From DASUPK01 sp963801055 (GTDB lineage Bacteria > Actinomycetota > Thermoleophilia > Solirubrobacterales > 70-9), in contig CAWDDE010000006.1 of assembly GCA_963801055.1 (NCBI GenBank), forward strand, positions 124,001-188,000: a stretch of 64,000 nucleotides of DNA, read 5' to 3'. Below, piece by piece: positions 1 to 7,953 of this stretch (positions are counted from its first letter, which is position 1; each line of letters starts with the position of its first letter). The translations under genes and the position numbers were made by a program. The notes under the pieces are model-generated. The model saw only the letters and a list, made by a program, of their open reading frames with translations. It searched no databases and was not told where the DNA came from.

Positions 1-399
1 GAGGCGCTCGGCGAGTCGCTCCGCCACGAGTTGCGCCCCTGGGAGATCGACGTGGTCGTCGTCGAGCCGGGCTCGATCGACACCGAGATCTGGGGCAAGG
101 GCAACGAGGCGGTCCGCGAGCGAGTCGAGAGGATGCCGGAGGACGCCCGCCGCCTCTACGGCCGCCAGCTCGCCCGCTTCGGCGAGGTGCTCAACGAGAC
201 CGCCGACCGCGGCATCCGGCCGGAGAAGGTCGCCACCGTGATCTGGAAGGCGATCAGCTCGGACAACCCCAGGCACCGGTACCTGGTCGGCACCGACGCC
301 AAGATCGGGGCCCGCCTCAAGGGCGTCCTTCCCGACCGGGTGTTCTCGAAGCTCGCGGGCCGGCAGATGAAGATGCCGACCGACGTCCCGTCCGAGTAG
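1..399 (+). CDS. Short-chain dehydrogenase/reductase, C-terminal part (runs off the window)
   Basis: The frame is open from base 1, so the Rossmann NAD(P)-binding half and the catalytic YxxxK motif lie upstream of the window. The remaining ~132 codons start in the helix after the catalytic lysine (ESLRHELRPWEIDV) and contain the strand VVVVEPGSIDTEI, which is typical of SDRs where the loop closes over the nicotinamide. The C-terminal ~90 residues are variable and give no substrate clue. The gene converges on the ICL/PEPM-type gene with only 8 bases between the stop codons. The family is well supported; the reaction is unknown beyond an NAD(P)-dependent oxidoreductase. Confidence 0.8.
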   Translation, partial: EALGESLRHELRPWEIDVVVVEPGSIDTEIWGKGNEAVRERVERMPEDARRLYGRQLARFGEVLNETADRGIRPEKVATVIWKAISSDNPRHRYLVGTDAKIGARLKGVLPDRVFSKLAGRQMKMPTDVPSE

Positions 400-407
400 C
401 GGGCGCG

Positions 408-1199
408 CTAGGCGCCGAGCTCGGTGACGCGGTTCGGCAGGCCGAGGCCGGAGAAGTCCCCGTCGTCGCGGATCCGCTCGGCCGCCTCGATCACCGCGTT
501 GGCGGCGGCGAAGGTGAGGCCACCGGCGGTGCTGATCCGCTGGGCTCCGGCCGCGAAGATCTCGTCGCGGCTCAGGCCCATCGAGAAGACGTTGACCGGC
601 TTCGTGACCGCCTCGCAGATCGCCTTGATCCCGTCGATCTCCCGGACCCCGGGCGCGTAGAGCACGTCGGCGCCGGCCTCCTCGTAGGCGAGGAGCCGCT
701 TGATCGTGTCCTCGAGGTCGGGGTTGCCGCGGAAGAAGTTCTCGGCCCGCCCGACGAGCATGAACGGGAAGTCGAGCGCCCGCGCCGCCTCCACCGCCGT
801 CGCCACCCGCTCGACTGCGTGGTCGAAGTCGTAGATGCCGGCTTCGGGGTCGTAGTCCTCGATCGAGCCGCCGACGGCGCCGGCCTCGGCGGCGCGGGTG
901 ATCGCGCCCGCGGCGTCCTCGGGCGCCGGGCCGTAGCCGTTCTCGAGGTCGGCCGAGACCGGCAGGTCGGTCGCCCGGTCGAGCTCCGTGATGTGGGCGG
1001 TGACCTCGTCGAGGGTGAGGACCTTGTCCGGCCGCCCGAGCCGGAAGCAGAGCCCGGCGCTGGTGGTGGCGAGCGCCTTGAAGCCGAGGCCCGCCAACAG
1101 CTTGGCGGTCCCCGCGTCCCAGGGGTTGGGGATCACGAACGGCTCGCCCTCGTGCAAAGCGCGGAGAGCTTGGCCTTTCTCTTGCTGGGTCGTCGCCAT
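408..1199 (-). CDS. Isocitrate lyase / phosphoenolpyruvate mutase family protein
   Basis: A 263-residue (beta/alpha)8-barrel protein of the ICL/PEP-mutase superfamily, which cleaves or rearranges C-C or C-P bonds of 2-oxo- or phospho-acids using Mg2+. Visible signatures are PNPWDAGTAKLLAGLGFKAL near residue 25, SADLENGYG around residue 82 (metal-binding Asp region), GGSIED around residue 110, and VGRAENFF near 150. The true isocitrate lyase KKCGH motif is absent, as is usual in the short actinobacterial members, so PEP mutase, 2-methylisocitrate lyase or oxaloacetate decarboxylase activity cannot be separated. The start is ATG at 1199; the next gene on the same strand, marR, lies upstream after a 61-base gap, so the two may be co-transcribed. 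Confidence 0.85.
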   Translation of the reverse strand: MATTQQEKGQALRALHEGEPFVIPNPWDAGTAKLLAGLGFKALATTSAGLCFRLGRPDKVLTLDEVTAHITELDRATDLPVSADLENGYGPAPEDAAGAITRAAEAGAVGGSIEDYDPEAGIYDFDHAVERVATAVEAARALDFPFMLVGRAENFFRGNPDLEDTIKRLLAYEEAGADVLYAPGVREIDGIKAICEAVTKPVNVFSMGLSRDEIFAAGAQRISTAGGLTFAAANAVIEAAERIRDDGDFSGLGLPNRVTELGA

Positions 1200-1260
1200 A
1201 TGGCTCCCTATACGAGCAGGTCGGGAACCAGGATGTACTCGATGGCAGCAGGGTGCTGCC

Positions 1261-1737
1261 TCAGCTCATCTTTCGTAGGCGCTCGAGGTGCCTGCGAGAG
1301 AGCTCGTTGGTGGCGCGGAGGAACTCGGTCAGCAGCTCGAGCTCCTCGGCCGTGAAGCGCCTCGACAGGCGGGATTCCCAGTCGGCCGCCATTGGCCCCC
1401 AGATCTTGTCTGCGCGGGCATAGAACTTCGGCGTCACCTCGACCTTTACCCGGCGCCGGTCGGCAGGATCCGAGACCCGCCGGGCATAGCCGGCGCGCTC
1501 GAGACGGTCGATCACCCCGGTAACTGCTCCGCTCGTCAGTCCCGCCTCCCCCGCCAACTCGCCCGCGGTCAGTCCACCGCTGTTCTCGATGATGTTGAGG
1601 CAGTGCAGGTCGGTTGGGTTGACGCCGAGCCGCTCGGCCGCCAGGTTGTCGAAGGCGTTGTCCAGGTTGCCCGAGATCCGGAACTCGCTGACGAGCTCGT
1701 CGATCAGGTCCTTCTTCTGCCTTTGGGCGGCCGACAC
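1261..1737 (-). CDS. MarR-family transcriptional regulator
   Basis: A 158-residue winged-helix regulator. The DNA-binding core is recognisable: LTAGELAGEAGLTSGAVTG as the helix-turn-helix, then VIDRLERAGYARR leading into the wing with the conserved DPADRRRVKVEVT motif. Flanking helices would form the dimer interface. The start used is GTG at 1737; no strong Shine-Dalgarno is visible. It is divergent from the VOC gene at 1830, and two 13-bp palindromes sit in the 92-base gap, so it probably represses itself and the VOC gene, and perhaps the ICL/PEPM-type gene downstream. The ligand is unknown. Confidence 0.9.
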   Translation of the reverse strand: MSAAQRQKKDLIDELVSEFRISGNLDNAFDNLAAERLGVNPTDLHCLNIIENSGGLTAGELAGEAGLTSGAVTGVIDRLERAGYARRVSDPADRRRVKVEVTPKFYARADKIWGPMAADWESRLSRRFTAEELELLTEFLRATNELSRRHLERLRKMS

Positions 1738-1745
1738 GACAATCC

Positions 1746-1774
1746 CTTATCTACTAAGATGTTTAGCAGCTAAG
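1746..1774. promoter_or_regulatory. Two tandem 13-bp palindromes, probable MarR operators
   Basis: CTTATCTACTAAG (1746-1758) and TTTAGCAGCTAAG (1762-1774) share the pattern YTTAKCWRCTAAG, and their centres are 16 bp apart. They lie in an AT-rich island between divergent marR and VOC genes. MarR dimers bind such inverted repeats; assignment to this MarR is inferred from position only. Confidence 0.6.
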
Positions 1775-1829
1775 TAACTCATCACGCAAGGGAAGCTTAC
1801 TTTCCGACGCCGACCGAAAGGAAATCTCG

Positions 1830-2234
1830 ATGGCGGACACCAAGACCAAGATCGACTGGCGACTCGAGCTGATCCAGGTGCCGGTCTCGGACGTCGACCG
1901 CGCCAAGTCCTTCTACGTCGACCAGGTGGGATTCAGCGACGATCACGACCATCGGGTGAGCGACGAGATCCGCTTCGTCCAGCTCACCCCTCCCGGATCC
2001 GCCTGCTCGATCGCGCTCACGACCGGCGCCCATCAGATGGAGCCCGGCAGCCTCGAGGGCATGCAGCTCGTCGTCGAGGACGCCGAGGCCGCGCGGGCAG
2101 AGCTCGCCGAGCGCGGCGTCGAGGTCTCAGAGGTCCAGGAGTTCCCCTGGGGGCGGTTCGTCTTCTTCAGCGATCCGGACGGCAACGGCTGGTCCGTGCA
2201 GCAGATCCAGTACCCGGGCCGGCCGATCCCGTAG
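1830..2234 (+). CDS. VOC-family (glyoxalase/bleomycin-resistance-like) protein
   Basis: A 134-residue protein with the paired beta-alpha-beta-beta-beta modules of the vicinal oxygen chelate fold. The N-terminal strand LELIQVPVSDVDRAKSFYVD is the classic first module, and FVFFSDPDGNGWSVQQI is the classic last strand with its acidic metal-ligand position. Members are metal-dependent lyases, dioxygenases or drug-binding proteins; the substrate cannot be read from the sequence. ATG is preceded by AAAGGAAA at a good distance, which fixes the start. It is divergent from marR across the tandem palindromes, so ligand-induced expression is likely. Confidence 0.85.
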   Translation: MADTKTKIDWRLELIQVPVSDVDRAKSFYVDQVGFSDDHDHRVSDEIRFVQLTPPGSACSIALTTGAHQMEPGSLEGMQLVVEDAEAARAELAERGVEVSEVQEFPWGRFVFFSDPDGNGWSVQQIQYPGRPIP

Positions 2235-2274
2235 ACGGGTTGCGAAGCCCCCGGGGCGCGATACTGCCCGCGGG

Positions 2275-2686
2275 GTGTCGAGCGAGAACGTCGACGTGGT
2301 TCGCCGGATACACGAGGCGTGGGCTCGTGGCGACTTCACGCTCCGTCGACTGGGCCGATCCGGAGATCGTCTTCCGCACGCCCGAGGGTCTCAGGCAGGG
2401 CGTCGCTCGCGGCGTGGAGGCGATGGGGCGCGAGTGGACCGGCTGGCTCCACACCTTCGAGGACTTCCGCTCCGAGGCGTTCGAGTACTTCGACGCCGGC
2501 GACCAGGTGGTGACCTTCAACCGCTTCAGCGGCCGGGGCAAGGCGAGCGGGGTGCCGCTCGGCGAGCTCCCCGGCTGCGCTCGCTTCCGTCTCCGGGACG
2601 GGAAGGTCACAGAGCTCGAGATCTCCACCGACCGCAAGCAGGCGCTGCGCGACGCGGGACTGGACCCCGAGTTGGCGGGCAGCTAG
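2275..2686 (+). CDS. SnoaL/NTF2-like protein, interrupted by a frameshift
   Basis: The start at GTG 2275 gives ENVDVVRRIHEAWARGDF, the standard opening of the ~130-residue SnoaL-like (NTF2 fold) proteins. The rest of the family pattern (SVDWADPEIVFRTPEG, then EDFRSEAFEYFDAGDQVV and LRDGKVTELEISTDRKQAL) is in the +1 frame. Dropping A2338, between ttc and cgc, restores a perfect GDFRSVDWADPEIVF join, so this is a single-base insertion in an otherwise undamaged gene. Function is unknown; the fold serves as a small-molecule-binding cup or isomerase. Its stop overlaps the stop of the convergent epimerase gene in a shared CTAG. Confidence 0.75.
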
Positions 2687-3630
2687 CTCGGCTGCCCGAC
2701 GAGGCGCTCGACGCCGGCCTCGTCGATGGTCCGCTTCAGCCCGTCGCCGAGGCCCACCTCGGGCTCCCAGCCGAGCAGCTGCTTGGCGCGGGTGATGTCT
2801 GGCTGGCGGACCTTGGGGTCATCCACCGGCAGCGACTCGAAGACGATCTCCGACCGCGATCCCGCCACCTCGATCACGGTCTCGGCGAGCTGGAGCAGCG
2901 TGTACTCGTCCGGGTTGCCGATGTTGACCGGCAGGTGGACATCGGACTCGGCGAGCAGGACGAGGCCGCGGACGAGGTCGTCGACGTAGCAGAAGCTCCG
3001 GGTCTGGCTGCCGTCGCCGAAGACGGTGACGGGCTTGTCCTGGAGGGCCTGGCGCAGGAAGGTCGGGATGGCGCGGCCGTCGTGGGGGCGCATCCGCGAG
3101 CCGTAGGTGTTGAAGATCCGCACGATGCAGGTGTCGACGCCCTGCTGGCGGTGGTAGGCCATCGTCAGCGCCTCGGCGTAGCGCTTGGCCTCGTCGTAGA
3201 CGCCGCGCGGGCCGATCGGGTTGACGTTCCCCCAGTACTCCTCCGACTGGGGGTGGATCTCCGGGTCGCCGTAGACCTCCGAGGTCGAGGCGAGCAGGAG
3301 GCGGGCCCGCTTGAACTTCGCCACGCCGAGCATGTGGTGGGTGCCGTGCGAGCCGACCTTGAGGGTGTGGAGCGGCAGCCTTGCGTAGTCGATCGGGCTC
3401 GCCGGCGAGGCCAGGTGGTAGACGAAGTCGACCGGCTCGTCGACCTCGACGTACTCGGTCAGGTCCTGAGAGCGGAACTCGAACTTCTCGTCCCGGATGT
3501 GCTCGATGTTCTCGAGCGTCCCGGTGTCGAGGTTGTCCATGCAGATCACCCGGTGACCGCGCCCGAGCAGGTACTCGCACAGATGCGAGCCGACGAACCC
3601 CGCCCCTCCGGTGACGATGCAGGTGCTCAC
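2683..3630 (-). CDS. NAD-dependent epimerase, UDP-glucuronate decarboxylase (UDP-xylose synthase) type
   Basis: A 315-residue extended SDR. It has the glycine motif TGGAGFVGSHLCEYLL at residues 7-22, the DNLDTGTLENIEH segment, YHLASPASPIDY, STSEVYGDP (catalytic Ser/Thr) and YDEAKRYAEAL (YxxxK), followed by RIFNTYGSRMRPHDGR. These patterns, especially ASPASP and GPRxxYDEAKR, are characteristic of UDP-glucuronate decarboxylases, which make UDP-xylose for surface polysaccharide. The cytosolic enzyme needs only bound NAD+. No polysaccharide cluster surrounds it, so substrate specificity is inferred from family motifs alone. Convergent with the SnoaL gene. Confidence 0.85.
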   Translation of the reverse strand: MSTCIVTGGAGFVGSHLCEYLLGRGHRVICMDNLDTGTLENIEHIRDEKFEFRSQDLTEYVEVDEPVDFVYHLASPASPIDYARLPLHTLKVGSHGTHHMLGVAKFKRARLLLASTSEVYGDPEIHPQSEEYWGNVNPIGPRGVYDEAKRYAEALTMAYHRQQGVDTCIVRIFNTYGSRMRPHDGRAIPTFLRQALQDKPVTVFGDGSQTRSFCYVDDLVRGLVLLAESDVHLPVNIGNPDEYTLLQLAETVIEVAGSRSEIVFESLPVDDPKVRQPDITRAKQLLGWEPEVGLGDGLKRTIDEAGVERLVGQPS

Positions 3631-3682
3631 GGGCGAGCGAGGATAGCTCGGGATTTCGGCCGCGGGGAAAGTCCGCTCGCAG

Positions 3683-4222
3683 CTAGGAGCTCGTCTTCAC
3701 GATCGCCCGGCCGAAGCCGAAGCCGATCTTCCTCATCCGGTGGAGCCTCCTGACCCCGTCGACGTCGATGTGGACCGACTGGCCGTTGGCGAAGCTGACG
3801 GGGCGTCGGGTGCGAGGATCGAACGGGTCGGTGGCGATGTTGTATGTCGATGGCATCACGAAGGTGACGAGGGCCCGCCCCTTGCCCGAGGTGCGGAACG
3901 GCGGCGAGCCCGGAGTGGGCGAGACCGGCGCGAAGTCGCAGAAGTAGAACTCGCCGCACTGCGGCGTGGTGGGTGGAGGCTCGATCGCCATCTTGAATCT
4001 GGTTCGCGGTGGCATGTGGGAGATCGCAACGGTCTCCGCCTGCCCCGGGGTGACGAAGCCGTCCGAGCGGACCCTGGCCTTGAAGAAGACGAGCTTCACC
4101 TGCTGCTTCGCCAGCGGCTGGGCGCCGACAGTTGCGGCCTGCGATCCGGAAGCCGCACCCAGCCCGCAGGCGATGGCAACGGCCAGGGTGGCCAGCGCGA
4201 TCACTCCCCTCCCTACGGACAC
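3683..4222 (-). CDS. Secreted protein of unknown function
   Basis: A 179-residue protein with a clear signal peptide (basic start, hydrophobic ALATLAVAIACGLGAASG, then SQAA cleavage region near residue 30). The mature part is beta-rich, has two cysteines in GEFYFCDFAP and around the CGEF motif, and ends in a basic segment. No domain is recognised. The repeated pattern RSDGFVTPGQAETVAISHMP and a proline-rich loop suggest an extracellular Ig-like fold, but this is only an impression. It lies upstream of, and divergent from, the sigma-factor operon. Confidence 0.6.
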   Translation of the reverse strand: MSVGRGVIALATLAVAIACGLGAASGSQAATVGAQPLAKQQVKLVFFKARVRSDGFVTPGQAETVAISHMPPRTRFKMAIEPPPTTPQCGEFYFCDFAPVSPTPGSPPFRTSGKGRALVTFVMPSTYNIATDPFDPRTRRPVSFANGQSVHIDVDGVRRLHRMRKIGFGFGRAIVKTSS

Positions 4223-4331
4223 CGGCTGACTATGGCAGGGCGTTGCCGGGTCGGCAAGGAGGCGAAGATCGGACGATCGTCACGGCGATCGCGCAATTTG
4301 CGGAGTCTTTAAGCGCAGCGGTCTGTGCAAA

Positions 4332-5783
4332 TTGCGGACCCGACCGCTGGCGGCGCGGGGCGAGTCGTGGCAGTTTTCGGCTCAGTCGGATGTGTCGGAG
4401 GTGAGGCGTCTGGGTGCGCTCGGAAAAACAACTAATCGAGTTCGGGCCGACGCCAGATCCGCAGACGAGGCCGGAGAGGCAACCGCCTCGCCCGAGTCGC
4501 GGCGGCGCGCAGCGAGCGCATTGATCGAGAGTCACGACCACGTCTTTCGGCGGACGGCGCGCCGCTATTCGATCTGCGGGGATGACGCCGAGGATGCCTA
4601 CCAGCGTGCCCTTGAGATCCTGCTAACCAAAGCACCGCTGATCGAGGGGGACGCGCTGGTCCGCTGGATGCAGACGGTCACGAAGCGCGAGGCGCTGGCG
4701 GTGCGCCGCCAGCGTGAGCGGCTCTTGGGCTCGCCGCGGCCGCCGAGCGAGGACGACGACCGCGATCCGCTCGAATTCATCGCCTCCGAGAGTCCCGGGC
4801 CGACCGACCGGCTCGCTCGGCGCGAGCGAGTCACGCGTAGCGGAGAGGCGCTTCAGGCGCTGAAGCCGCAAGAGGTTCGTGCGCTGACCCTGAAGGCCCA
4901 AGGCTATTCGTACGCCGAGATCGGCGAGATCACGGGCTGGTCCTATACGAAGATCAACAGATGCATGGCGGAGGGGAGGAAGCGATTCCTCCAGGTCTTT
5001 GCCGACATCGAACAGGGCCGCCGCTGCGAGGAGCTCGCCGCCGCGCTCTCGGAGATGGCCGACGGTGAGGATGCGAACGGATCCGCCGACGCCGTCGAGT
5101 TCCATCTCAGGAGCTGCGCCACTTGCCGCGCAAAGCTGCGGGCCTATCGCGCGATCCCGGGCAGGATCTTCGATTTGATGCCAGGAGGCACGCTCCTCGA
5201 TCAGTCGATGGGCGGCGGTCCGCACGAGTGGATCGCCGAGCGCGCCGGAGTCGCTGTGGACAAGGTCCGCGAGGCAGCCTACTCGGTGCTTTCGCACGGA
5301 GGCGGTGGCAGTGGAGAGGTGACGACGCTGGCCACAGCAGGCGGCACCCGCGGCGCCGGCGTTGCGGCCGTGGCCAAGGTTCTTGCGATCTGCGGCGCGA
5401 CGGCCGCCGGCGGAGCGACCTGCGTGGCCACAGGTCTGGTGGATCCGGGTGCGGCAGATCGCGGTCCGAGCGTGCCAAAGCCGGCGCTCGAGCGGCCGGC
5501 CGAGCCGGCCGAGCCGACGGCGACCACGGTTGCCGACGACAGGCCGGCGCGGCCGACGGAAAGCGATCAGGTCGCCCCCACCGACGTGGGGGCGACCGCC
5601 CCAGTCGACCAGGAGCCCGCGCCGGTGCGGCAGAAGGTCCGCCAGTTCAGTTTCGAGTCGGCGCCGAAGCCGACATCGTCGTCGACCGCTAGTGGAGGTA
5701 GCGAGTTCGGCGGCCCATCCGGCGGGGGCGGAGGATCGACTGGGAGCGGCGGCTCCGGCAGCGGATTCGGGATCGAGAAATGA
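4332..5783 (+). CDS. ECF-like sigma factor fused to a zinc-finger/anti-sigma-like and membrane tail
   Basis: Up to 483 residues. Region 2 is seen as DHVFRRTARRYSICGDDAED (about residues 68-87). Region 4 is seen as LKPQEVRALTLKAQGYSYAE followed by a helix-turn-helix around GWSYTKINRCMAEGRKRF. After region 4 comes HLRSCATCRAKL (near 257-268), the H-x3-C-x2-C core of zinc-binding anti-sigma domains. Then follow a hydrophobic segment (KVLAICGATAAGGATCVATG, about 350-370) and a long Pro/Ala then Gly/Ser tail ending in GSGFGIEK. The sigma and its own sensor/anchor thus seem to be one chain. The start is uncertain: TTG 4332 gives an unconserved leader, and GTG 4392 or 4401 are alternatives. Its stop overlaps the next start as ATGA, so the secreted protein downstream is co-translated. 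Confidence 0.75.
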   Translation: MRTRPLAARGESWQFSAQSDVSEVRRLGALGKTTNRVRADARSADEAGEATASPESRRRAASALIESHDHVFRRTARRYSICGDDAEDAYQRALEILLTKAPLIEGDALVRWMQTVTKREALAVRRQRERLLGSPRPPSEDDDRDPLEFIASESPGPTDRLARRERVTRSGEALQALKPQEVRALTLKAQGYSYAEIGEITGWSYTKINRCMAEGRKRFLQVFADIEQGRRCEELAAALSEMADGEDANGSADAVEFHLRSCATCRAKLRAYRAIPGRIFDLMPGGTLLDQSMGGGPHEWIAERAGVAVDKVREAAYSVLSHGGGGSGEVTTLATAGGTRGAGVAAVAKVLAICGATAAGGATCVATGLVDPGAADRGPSVPKPALERPAEPAEPTATTVADDRPARPTESDQVAPTDVGATAPVDQEPAPVRQKVRQFSFESAPKPTSSSTASGGSEFGGPSGGGGGSTGSGGSGSGFGIEK

Positions 5784-7411
5784 GACGGGGGACGATTGTC
5801 GAGCTGCGCGGCCTTAGGAGGCCGATGGCTCCAGTAGAGAAGTACGCAACGCGAGAGTTCCACATCGACCCAGGTCGAGGTCGCCGCAGCCGGCGGGTCA
5901 TGGTCGCGATCGCTGCGCTAGTGATCCTCGTGCTGATCGGGCTCATTGCGCCGAGAGCCGCTCATGCGAACTACTTCGTCAAGGAGTGCACGCCGTCCGC
6001 CCAGCCCTATGCAACTGATCCGTACACGATCAGTGCCGGTACCTACCGGATCTCATACTCGAACGAGTGCGGAACCGGCTCTGGATACGGGCTTCGCCTC
6101 GACGCGCATGGCACGAGTGGGCCCGCGGGTCGCCTGGTCTGGCAGGTCAGCGCCCCTGGTGGAACGGTCTTCAAGACGGCCGAGGTCGACGTCCATTACG
6201 GGTCCGACGATGGGTACGGGCCCGCAATGGCCACGGCCGCCGGCGGCTATCTACCGTTGAACGGCGGGAACGGCCCCAACCAATGGGCCCACTCCTTACT
6301 CTCGAACACCGATCACTTCGGGATCTGGCTGATGTGCTGGCGCACCGGCCAGTCCTGCACGAGCAACCGGGCCTACGCATGGAGCACCAACGTCTCGGTT
6401 GAGGTTGACGATCTAGTTGCTCCGAAGATCACAGCGAGCGGGGAGATTCTCGACGGCGGGACCGTTTATGGAGTTCAGGCGGTCCAGGCAGCCGCAACCG
6501 ACACAGGGGGTGGCGTCCGCTCCGTCACCGTCTACGTCAACGGCGTGGTTTCGAAAGTGGACGCGATCTGCATGCCGTCGTTCGCCCAGGGAAGCTATGA
6601 GCGTGTCAAGCCTTGCGCTGACGCTCCCGGTTCTCGGACGCTGCTCCTGGACACGCAGAACGATCCGGGGTGGGTCAACGGGCCGAACGACCTCAGTATC
6701 TGCAGCACAGACGCCGGAGGCAATCAGTCCACGCCGTGTCTCCGGCGCCTCGTGGACGTCGACAACTCTTGCCCCGCCTCCGGATCGCAACCGGCAGCAC
6801 GACTCGACGCAGGGGCCGATGTAGGTGGGAGGCTTCGAGCGCAGGCATCGGTCCGATCTAGCGAGGCACCCGTTATCCGAGGAGCGCTGGCGACATCGAG
6901 CGGCCGTCCCGTTACCGGAGGGACGGTATGCGTTTACCAGACGATCGCGCTCGCGGATGCCTCCCGTGAGCTCGTCACGACGGTGACGACCCAGCCGAAC
7001 GGACGGTTCGCAACGAAGCTCGACCCGGGCGCTTCGCGTGCCATCGAGCTCGTGTATCGCTACAACACCCGCACCCTCAGGCAGCAGGTGCGGCTTGAAT
7101 CCGCGGTGGTGCCCTCCCTGTCACTCGGGGAGAAGTCCGTTGCGAACGGACAGCCAGTCCATTTCCGTGGAGCAGTGCCCGGACCAAATGGGGATGGCCG
7201 GGCCGTGACCTTGCAGGCCAGGGTGGGTCGCAAGTGGCGTACGTTCAAGCAGCTGCGAACCGACCAGGACCGCCGGTTCAGAGGCCTGTATCGCTTCACA
7301 CAGACAATGGGCCGTGTGGGTTATGTCTTCCGCGCTCTCGTCAAGCGGCAGAGTGGTTACCCCTACGAGGCCGGAGCATCGCGAAAGCGCAAGGTTGTCG
7401 TGTACGGCTAG
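5780..7411 (+). CDS. Secreted multi-domain beta-rich protein coupled to the sigma factor
   Basis: A 543-residue protein overlapping the sigma gene by ATGA. An N-terminal cytoplasmic stretch (~40 residues) precedes a membrane/signal segment (VMVAIAALVILVLIGLIAPR) and an AHA cleavage-like site. The exported part has an N-terminal cysteine-containing domain with jelly-roll-like strands (about 65-210), an Ig-like module beginning DDLVAPKITASGEILDGG (210-330, with VRSVTVYVNG), and two further beta-sandwich repeats resembling bacterial carboxypeptidase-regulatory/Ig folds (about 360-540), each with a VxLxARVGRKWRTFK-type strand. No catalytic motif was seen. It is probably an adhesin or wall-associated protein made when the sigma factor is active. 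Convergent with the next gene through CTAG. Confidence 0.65.
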   Translation: MRRGTIVELRGLRRPMAPVEKYATREFHIDPGRGRRSRRVMVAIAALVILVLIGLIAPRAAHANYFVKECTPSAQPYATDPYTISAGTYRISYSNECGTGSGYGLRLDAHGTSGPAGRLVWQVSAPGGTVFKTAEVDVHYGSDDGYGPAMATAAGGYLPLNGGNGPNQWAHSLLSNTDHFGIWLMCWRTGQSCTSNRAYAWSTNVSVEVDDLVAPKITASGEILDGGTVYGVQAVQAAATDTGGGVRSVTVYVNGVVSKVDAICMPSFAQGSYERVKPCADAPGSRTLLLDTQNDPGWVNGPNDLSICSTDAGGNQSTPCLRRLVDVDNSCPASGSQPAARLDAGADVGGRLRAQASVRSSEAPVIRGALATSSGRPVTGGTVCVYQTIALADASRELVTTVTTQPNGRFATKLDPGASRAIELVYRYNTRTLRQQVRLESAVVPSLSLGEKSVANGQPVHFRGAVPGPNGDGRAVTLQARVGRKWRTFKQLRTDQDRRFRGLYRFTQTMGRVGYVFRALVKRQSGYPYEAGASRKRKVVVYG

Positions 7412-7857
7412 GGTTCCGTGCGGGGCTTTCCCGGTTTGGCAAGGAGGCAGGTGACAGTCGCGGACACGGGCGCTGGCCCTGGATCATCGATGCCGATCGA
7501 AATGCGCCAGCCCTCGCCTACCCGCCCGGAGAACTGAAGGACACGTCTGCTGCCGCCCGTCCCACCCCCTCCGCTCAAGGCACGCGCACCAGATGGACAC
7601 TGCGCTTCCGCGCCGCCCGTCGCATAGTCCCCATCGAATGGTGACGGGTCGCTGACAGTATTTGTCGCCGAGACGTTGATCGTGGTGCCTAGGTCCTTGG
7701 CCGTCACGTTGCCCGGCTTGATGCTCCTCGACACGACGGAGTTCTTCGGCGCTTTGGCGCTGCCTGCGATCGCCGTTGTGCCACCGGCGATGGCGATCAC
7801 TAGCGCGAGTGAAGCCGCGACATTCGCGTAGCTGAGATGGCGTCTGAGCCAATTCAT
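7408..7857 (-). CDS. Small secreted protein with a CP-G type repeat
   Basis: A 149-residue protein whose N-terminus (YANVAASLALVIAIAGGTTA) is the signal/anchor sequence seen at the start of many short Thermoleophilia exported proteins. It is followed by SGSAKAPKNSVVSRSIKPGNVTA-like linker residues and one module AQCPSGARALSGGGG with a paired cysteine near the end (VTCLLAK). The same CP-G module occurs three times in the surface protein at 22983-24398. Function unknown. Its stop shares CTAG with the convergent secreted-protein gene. Confidence 0.65.
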   Translation of the reverse strand: MNWLRRHLSYANVAASLALVIAIAGGTTAIAGSAKAPKNSVVSRSIKPGNVTAKDLGTTINVSATNTVSDPSPFDGDYATGGAEAQCPSGARALSGGGGTGGSRRVLQFSGRVGEGWRISIGIDDPGPAPVSATVTCLLAKPGKPRTEP

Positions 7858-7953
7858 CCCGTTTCCCTCCTGTAGCTATTCCTAGAAACCCGCGTCCGGG
7901 GCCGTCGTCGCGCTGACCCTATTAGGCGATGGTGGGTCTGAAAGTCTCCCCAC

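Noticed and set aside
2275..3753. 492-codon plus-strand frame
   Set aside because: After the SnoaL start it only mirrors the UDP-xylose synthase gene.
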